Shown here: positions 5,919 to 8,344 of the stretch, in pieces
Layout: each line of letters opens with the position of its first letter
Numbering within the stretch: the stretch's first letter is position 1
Source of the DNA: Lachnospiraceae bacterium UBA3711
GTDB taxonomy: Bacteria > Bacillota > Clostridia > Lachnospirales > Lachnospiraceae
Assembly (NCBI GenBank): GCA_002371345.1
Contig: DFHY01000123.1
Coordinates: forward strand, 8,679-17,022
Reading direction: 5' to 3'
Length of the DNA: 8,344 bases
Notes under the pieces: model-generated
The model's database searches: none
What the model saw: only the letters and a program-made list of their open reading frames with translations
What the model was told of the DNA's origin: nothing
Made by a program: the position numbers and the translations under genes

Positions 5919-6099
5919 CGGCCTCTTATGACGGATGGCATCCTCAGCAAACCATAGGAAGCCGACTGAGGCCGGCCAGATGCGTGCACGCGCGCAGCCG
6001 GCCAACTCTTCTATGGGAAGGCGGAGCGCATGCAATTGCATCGCAGGCGGGTGAAGGCAGGCGACGTGTTTGCGGGATGCCATCCGTCATAAGAGGCCG
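5919..6099. repeat. Perfect 25-bp inverted repeat enclosing nested hairpins
   Basis: The outer arms 5919-5943 and 6075-6099 are exact reverse complements over 25 bases. Inside them, further arms nest in order: GCAAAC (5947-5952) with GTTTGC (6068-6073); CCATAG plus GAAG (5952-5961, one bulge) with CTTCTATGG (6008-6016); GGCCGGC (5970-5976) with GCCGGCC (5997-6003); and TGCGTG with CGCGCA (about 5981-5996). A second branch at 6026-6044 is a hairpin around the 12-base palindrome ATGCAATTGCAT. A hairpin CTGCTG/CAGCAG (5897-5916) lies just outside. The innermost stem contains a G-U pair only on the plus strand. It lies between convergent genes, has no coding frame and no obvious target-site duplication. 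It could be a MITE-like element or a structured RNA. Confidence 0.7.
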
Positions 6100-6103
6100 G
6101 TTT

Positions 6104-6141
6104 GGCGAAAACAAAAGGAGCCATCGCAGTGCGACAGCCCC
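6104..6141 (-). terminator. Rho-independent terminator of the HPr-like gene
   Basis: On the minus strand, 35 bases after the stop codon, an imperfect stem of about 11-12 pairs including G-U pairs (6141-6117, core TCGCA/TGCGA) is followed by TTTTGTTTTCG. Confidence 0.75.
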
Positions 6142-6176
6142 ATTCTGCTTTCACATCCTGTATTCTTTCTGTCTTC

Positions 6177-6422
6177 TCACTCCAGCAGATGAGATATCGT
6201 CCGGACAGCCTCTTCTTCGTCCTCACCGTCCGCATATATCATGATTCCGGGAGCATCCTGGCTGGCAAGTGCCATTACGCCCATGATGCTCTTTGCATTT
6301 ACTCTCTTTTCATTGACCTCGAAAGTAATTACACTCTTGTACGCACAGGCGGTCTGAACAATATGCGGAATCATGTTCCCGATATTTGCCCCCTGAGCAC
6401 CGCTGATACTCTGGCTTATCAT
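6177..6422 (-). CDS. HPr-family protein lacking the phosphocarrier histidine (Crh-like)
   Basis: The 81-residue protein has the length and fold pattern of HPr, the PTS phosphocarrier. The regulatory site is well kept: VNAKSIMGVMALA, with S45 aligning to HPr Ser46, followed by an acidic GEDEEEAVRTISHLL helix. The catalytic site is not: where HPr has G-[L/I]-H-A-R-P-A, this protein has GANIGNMIP before HIVQTA. Anchoring on VQTA and on the serine, His15 is replaced by Ile14 and Arg17 by Asn16. It therefore should not carry phosphate in sugar transport. By analogy with Bacillus Crh, which has Gln at position 15, I infer a target of HPr kinase acting with a CcpA-type regulator. GGGAGGAG five to six bases before the ATG at 6422 fixes the start; an upstream frame to 6482 lacks a site. 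It has its own promoter and terminator, separate from the dikinase gene. Confidence 0.85.
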   Translation of the reverse strand: MISQSISGAQGANIGNMIPHIVQTACAYKSVITFEVNEKRVNAKSIMGVMALASQDAPGIMIYADGEDEEEAVRTISHLLE

Positions 6423-6494
6423 TGAATCTCCTCCCACTAAAAGACTATGGCCCAGCAGAAATGTGCCTCCATAGACGTACATTCAACCCGCACA

Positions 6495-6524
6495 ATACTA
6501 TCATAAGTAGGTTCAGGGCGTCAA
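6495..6524 (-). promoter_or_regulatory. Promoter of the HPr-like gene
   Basis: On the minus strand TTGACG (6524-6519, five of six) and TAGTAT (6500-6495) are 18 bases apart. The leader is about 65 bases and contains a short CTATGG/CCATAG inverted repeat (6445-6474). Confidence 0.55.
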
Positions 6525-6590
6525 TCGCATAATCAATAAAGAACATGGCTCATCTTCCGGTAAAACTAAGCATATTGTACTGAAAGTGTC

Positions 6591-6673
6591 AAAAAGAGGG
6601 ACTGCCGCCAGCCGCCGGAATCATGAGCAGTTTGCACATTCATGATTCTGAATGGTCTGGTTCGGCAGTCCCT
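6591..6673 (-). terminator. Long-stem terminator of the pyruvate phosphate dikinase gene
   Basis: AGGGACTGCCG (6597-6607) and CGGCAGTCCCT (6663-6673) form a perfect 11-bp stem. Within it are CCAG/CTGG (6608-6611, 6657-6660) and a perfect 9-bp stem GAATCATGA/TCATGATTC (6618-6626, 6640-6648). On the minus strand the structure is followed by CTTTTTG. It is much larger than a usual terminator hairpin and also separates the dikinase gene from the HPr-like gene. Confidence 0.8.
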
Positions 6674-6790
6674 TGCCCGGTCAGCTGATACTATCGCTGA
6701 CTTATTCTGTTTCACTCTCCGTAAGCCTCAGGCTTACTGTTTGAACATACGGCGCTGTCTTACGTCAGATATCTCACTCTGACAGATATC
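6674..6790 (-). other. 3' untranslated region of the dikinase gene with small hairpins and a direct repeat
   Basis: No gene is seen. GTAAGCC/GGCTTAC (6721-6737) is a perfect 7-bp stem with a three-base loop. TCAGC/GCTGA (6681-6700) is a second, weaker stem. CAGATATCT occurs as a direct repeat at 6766-6774 and 6783-6791, the second copy touching the stop codon. None has a T-run, so termination is assigned to the larger hairpin downstream. Confidence 0.45.
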
Positions 6791-8344
6791 TTACTGCTCC
6801 GCCTTGATAGCGGCCTGAGCCGCAGCCAGTCTCGCGATCGGAACGCGGAACGGCGAGCAGGATACATAATCCAGTCCTATGGTATCGCAGAACTCAACCG
6901 ACGTCGGATCTCCGCCGTGCTCTCCGCAGATACCGATATGAAGCTTCGGATTGACATCCTTGCCAAGCTTGATAGCCATCTCCATAAGCTTGCCGACGCC
7001 GCTCTGGTCGAGCTTGGCGAACGGGTCGTTCTCAAAGATCTTGGCGTCATAGTATGCCTGAAGGAACTTGCCGGCGTCATCACGTGAGAAGCCGTAAGTC
7101 ATCTGAGTCAGGTCATTTGTTCCGAAGCAGAAGAAGTCAGCGTCCTTGGCGATCTCGTCAGCTGTAAGGGCGGCTCTCGGAATCTCGATCATGGTTCCGA
7201 CTTCGTACTCCATGTTGATACCGGCCTTAGCGATCTCGGCGTCAGCAGTCTCGATAACTGTCTTGCGGACATACAGGAACTCCTTGTTGTCGCCGACAAG
7301 CGGGATCATGATCTCAGGCTTTACATTCCAGTCCGGATGCTTCTTCTGTACCTTGATGGCAGCGCGGATAACCGCCTGGGTCTGCATCTTGGAAATCTCC
7401 GGATATGTGATATCCAGACGTACTCCGCGGTGTCCCATCATCGGGTTGAACTCGTGCAGAGAGTTGATGATCGTCTTGATGGCGTTCACGCTCTTATGCT
7501 TAGCCTCAGCCAGCTTCTCGATATCCGCCTCCTCGGTCGGAACGAACTCATGAAGCGGCGGATCCAGGAAGCGGATAGTGACAGGCGCGCCCTGAAGAGC
7601 CTCATAGAGCTTCTCGAAGTCATGCTGCTGCACAGGAAGAATCTTGGCAAGCGCCTCCTCCCTCTCTTCAACAGTATCGGAGATAATCATCTCACGGAAC
7701 GCCTCGATACGATCCTTCTCAAAGAACATATGCTCAGTTCTGCACAGGCCGATGCCCTCAGCGCCGAGCTCGTGAGCTCTCTTGGCGTCCGCGGGAGTAT
7801 CGGCGTTGGTGCGGACCTTAAGTCTGCGGTACTTGTCAGCCCATCCCATGATGCGGCCGAACTCGCCTGCAATCTTAGCCTCAACGGTCGGGATCACGCC
7901 GTCATACAGGTTTCCGGTGGAGCCGTCAGCTGAGATCCAGTCTCCTTCGCGGAAGGTCTTTCCGGCGATCGTGAAGCACTTGTGCGCCTCATCCATCTCA
8001 ATCTGTGAAACGCCTGAAACGCAGCATGCGCCCATACCTCTGGCGACAACCGCCGCGTGGCTGGTCATACCGCCGCGAACGGTGATGATACCCTGGGCGC
8101 TCTTCATGCCCTCGATATCCTCCGGGCTAGTCTCCAGGCGGACAAGAACGACCTTCTTGCCCTTCGCCTTCCATCTGGTGGCGTCCTCAGCGGTGAAGAC
8201 AACCTGTCCGCAGGCAGCTCCGGGTGATGCCGGAAGTCCGTGCGCGATCGGATATGCCTTCGCGAGGTAGGTCGGGTCAAACTGCGGATGCAGAAGCGTA
8301 TCCAGGTTTCTCGGGTCGATCATCAGGACAGCCTGCTTCTCATC
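6791..8344 (-). CDS. ppdK: Pyruvate phosphate dikinase, C-terminal part (cut by the window edge)
   Basis: This enzyme interconverts pyruvate, ATP and phosphate with PEP, AMP and pyrophosphate; in anaerobes it often runs toward pyruvate as a glycolytic step. The last 517 codons are visible, and the frame is open through the right edge, so the ATP-grasp N-terminal part (about 360 residues) lies outside. The phosphohistidine domain comes first, with the catalytic histidine (visible residue 96) in GGMTSHAAVVARGMG and the adjacent threonine that is the regulatory site in plants. The PEP/pyruvate barrel follows, with GIGLCRTEHMFF, RFLDPPLHEF, MGHRGVRL, GTMIEIPRAAL, FFCFGTNDLTQMTYGFSRDD and the catalytic cysteine (visible residue 473) in GICGEHGGDP. 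The spacing from His to Cys fits the C. symbiosum enzyme (His455, Cys831), so the protein should total close to 875 residues. The intact motifs point to an active enzyme. Confidence 0.97.
   Translation of the reverse strand, partial: DEKQAVLMIDPRNLDTLLHPQFDPTYLAKAYPIAHGLPASPGAACGQVVFTAEDATRWKAKGKKVVLVRLETSPEDIEGMKSAQGIITVRGGMTSHAAVVARGMGACCVSGVSQIEMDEAHKCFTIAGKTFREGDWISADGSTGNLYDGVIPTVEAKIAGEFGRIMGWADKYRRLKVRTNADTPADAKRAHELGAEGIGLCRTEHMFFEKDRIEAFREMIISDTVEEREEALAKILPVQQHDFEKLYEALQGAPVTIRFLDPPLHEFVPTEEADIEKLAEAKHKSVNAIKTIINSLHEFNPMMGHRGVRLDITYPEISKMQTQAVIRAAIKVQKKHPDWNVKPEIMIPLVGDNKEFLYVRKTVIETADAEIAKAGINMEYEVGTMIEIPRAALTADEIAKDADFFCFGTNDLTQMTYGFSRDDAGKFLQAYYDAKIFENDPFAKLDQSGVGKLMEMAIKLGKDVNPKLHIGICGEHGGDPTSVEFCDTIGLDYVSCSPFRVPIARLAAAQAAIKAEQ

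Noticed and set aside
5984..6244. Plus-strand 86-codon ORF over the inverted-repeat element
   Set aside because: It is opposite the 3' end of the HPr-like gene and crosses its terminator and the palindromic element; no protein-like pattern is visible.
6423..6482. 20-residue N-terminal extension of the HPr-like protein
   Set aside because: It lies in the leader, contains the ribosome binding site of the real start, and HPr proteins begin at the shorter position.
7337..7933. Plus-strand 198-codon ORF
   Set aside because: It is antisense to conserved dikinase motifs; the opposite strand fully explains the open frame.

Overview
The window looks like a chromosomal segment of a moderately GC-rich (about half G+C) anaerobic Gram-positive bacterium of the class Clostridia, probably Lachnospiraceae or a near relative. 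The evidence is the pyrophosphate-type pyruvate phosphate dikinase of the Clostridium symbiosum kind, an HPr-like protein with a conserved regulatory-serine motif, a glycerophosphodiesterase carrying the Firmicutes multi-pass membrane domain, AGGAGG-type ribosome binding sites, and a tRNA without an encoded CCA. The species assignment is inference.

Layout from left to right. Positions 1-149 hold a hairpin and a possible 13-codon ORF downstream of truA. truA (150-1049, minus) encodes tRNA pseudouridine synthase A with a low-complexity insert built from three 39-bp tandem repeats. A compact GC-rich cluster of hairpins (about 1110-1240) and a terminator separate it from a secreted protein of unknown function with a bacterial Ig-like domain (1332-2063, minus). 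Just upstream is a short ORF (2080-2307, minus) that looks like the tail of a similar domain. tRNA-Arg(ACG) lies at 2462-2535 (minus) with a good promoter. A malate/L-lactate dehydrogenase family oxidoreductase (2643-3752, minus) is divergent from a membrane glycerophosphodiester phosphodiesterase (4068-5879, plus). The convergent gap after the phosphodiesterase holds a striking element: a perfect 25-bp inverted repeat enclosing nested hairpins (5919-6099). Next come an HPr-family protein without the catalytic histidine (6177-6422, minus) and the C-terminal 517 codons of pyruvate phosphate dikinase (6791-8344, minus), which runs off the right edge.

Most genes appear to be single transcription units with their own promoters or terminators, so no multi-gene pathway operon is visible. 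The clearest functional theme is carbon and energy flow around pyruvate and PEP: the dikinase interconverts PEP and pyruvate, the HPr-like protein is a candidate serine-phosphorylated regulator of carbon catabolite control, and the dehydrogenase acts on 2-hydroxy acids. No CRISPR array, defence system, phage gene or transposase was found. The most noteworthy items are the histidine-less HPr paralogue, the nested inverted-repeat element and the repeat-expanded truA.
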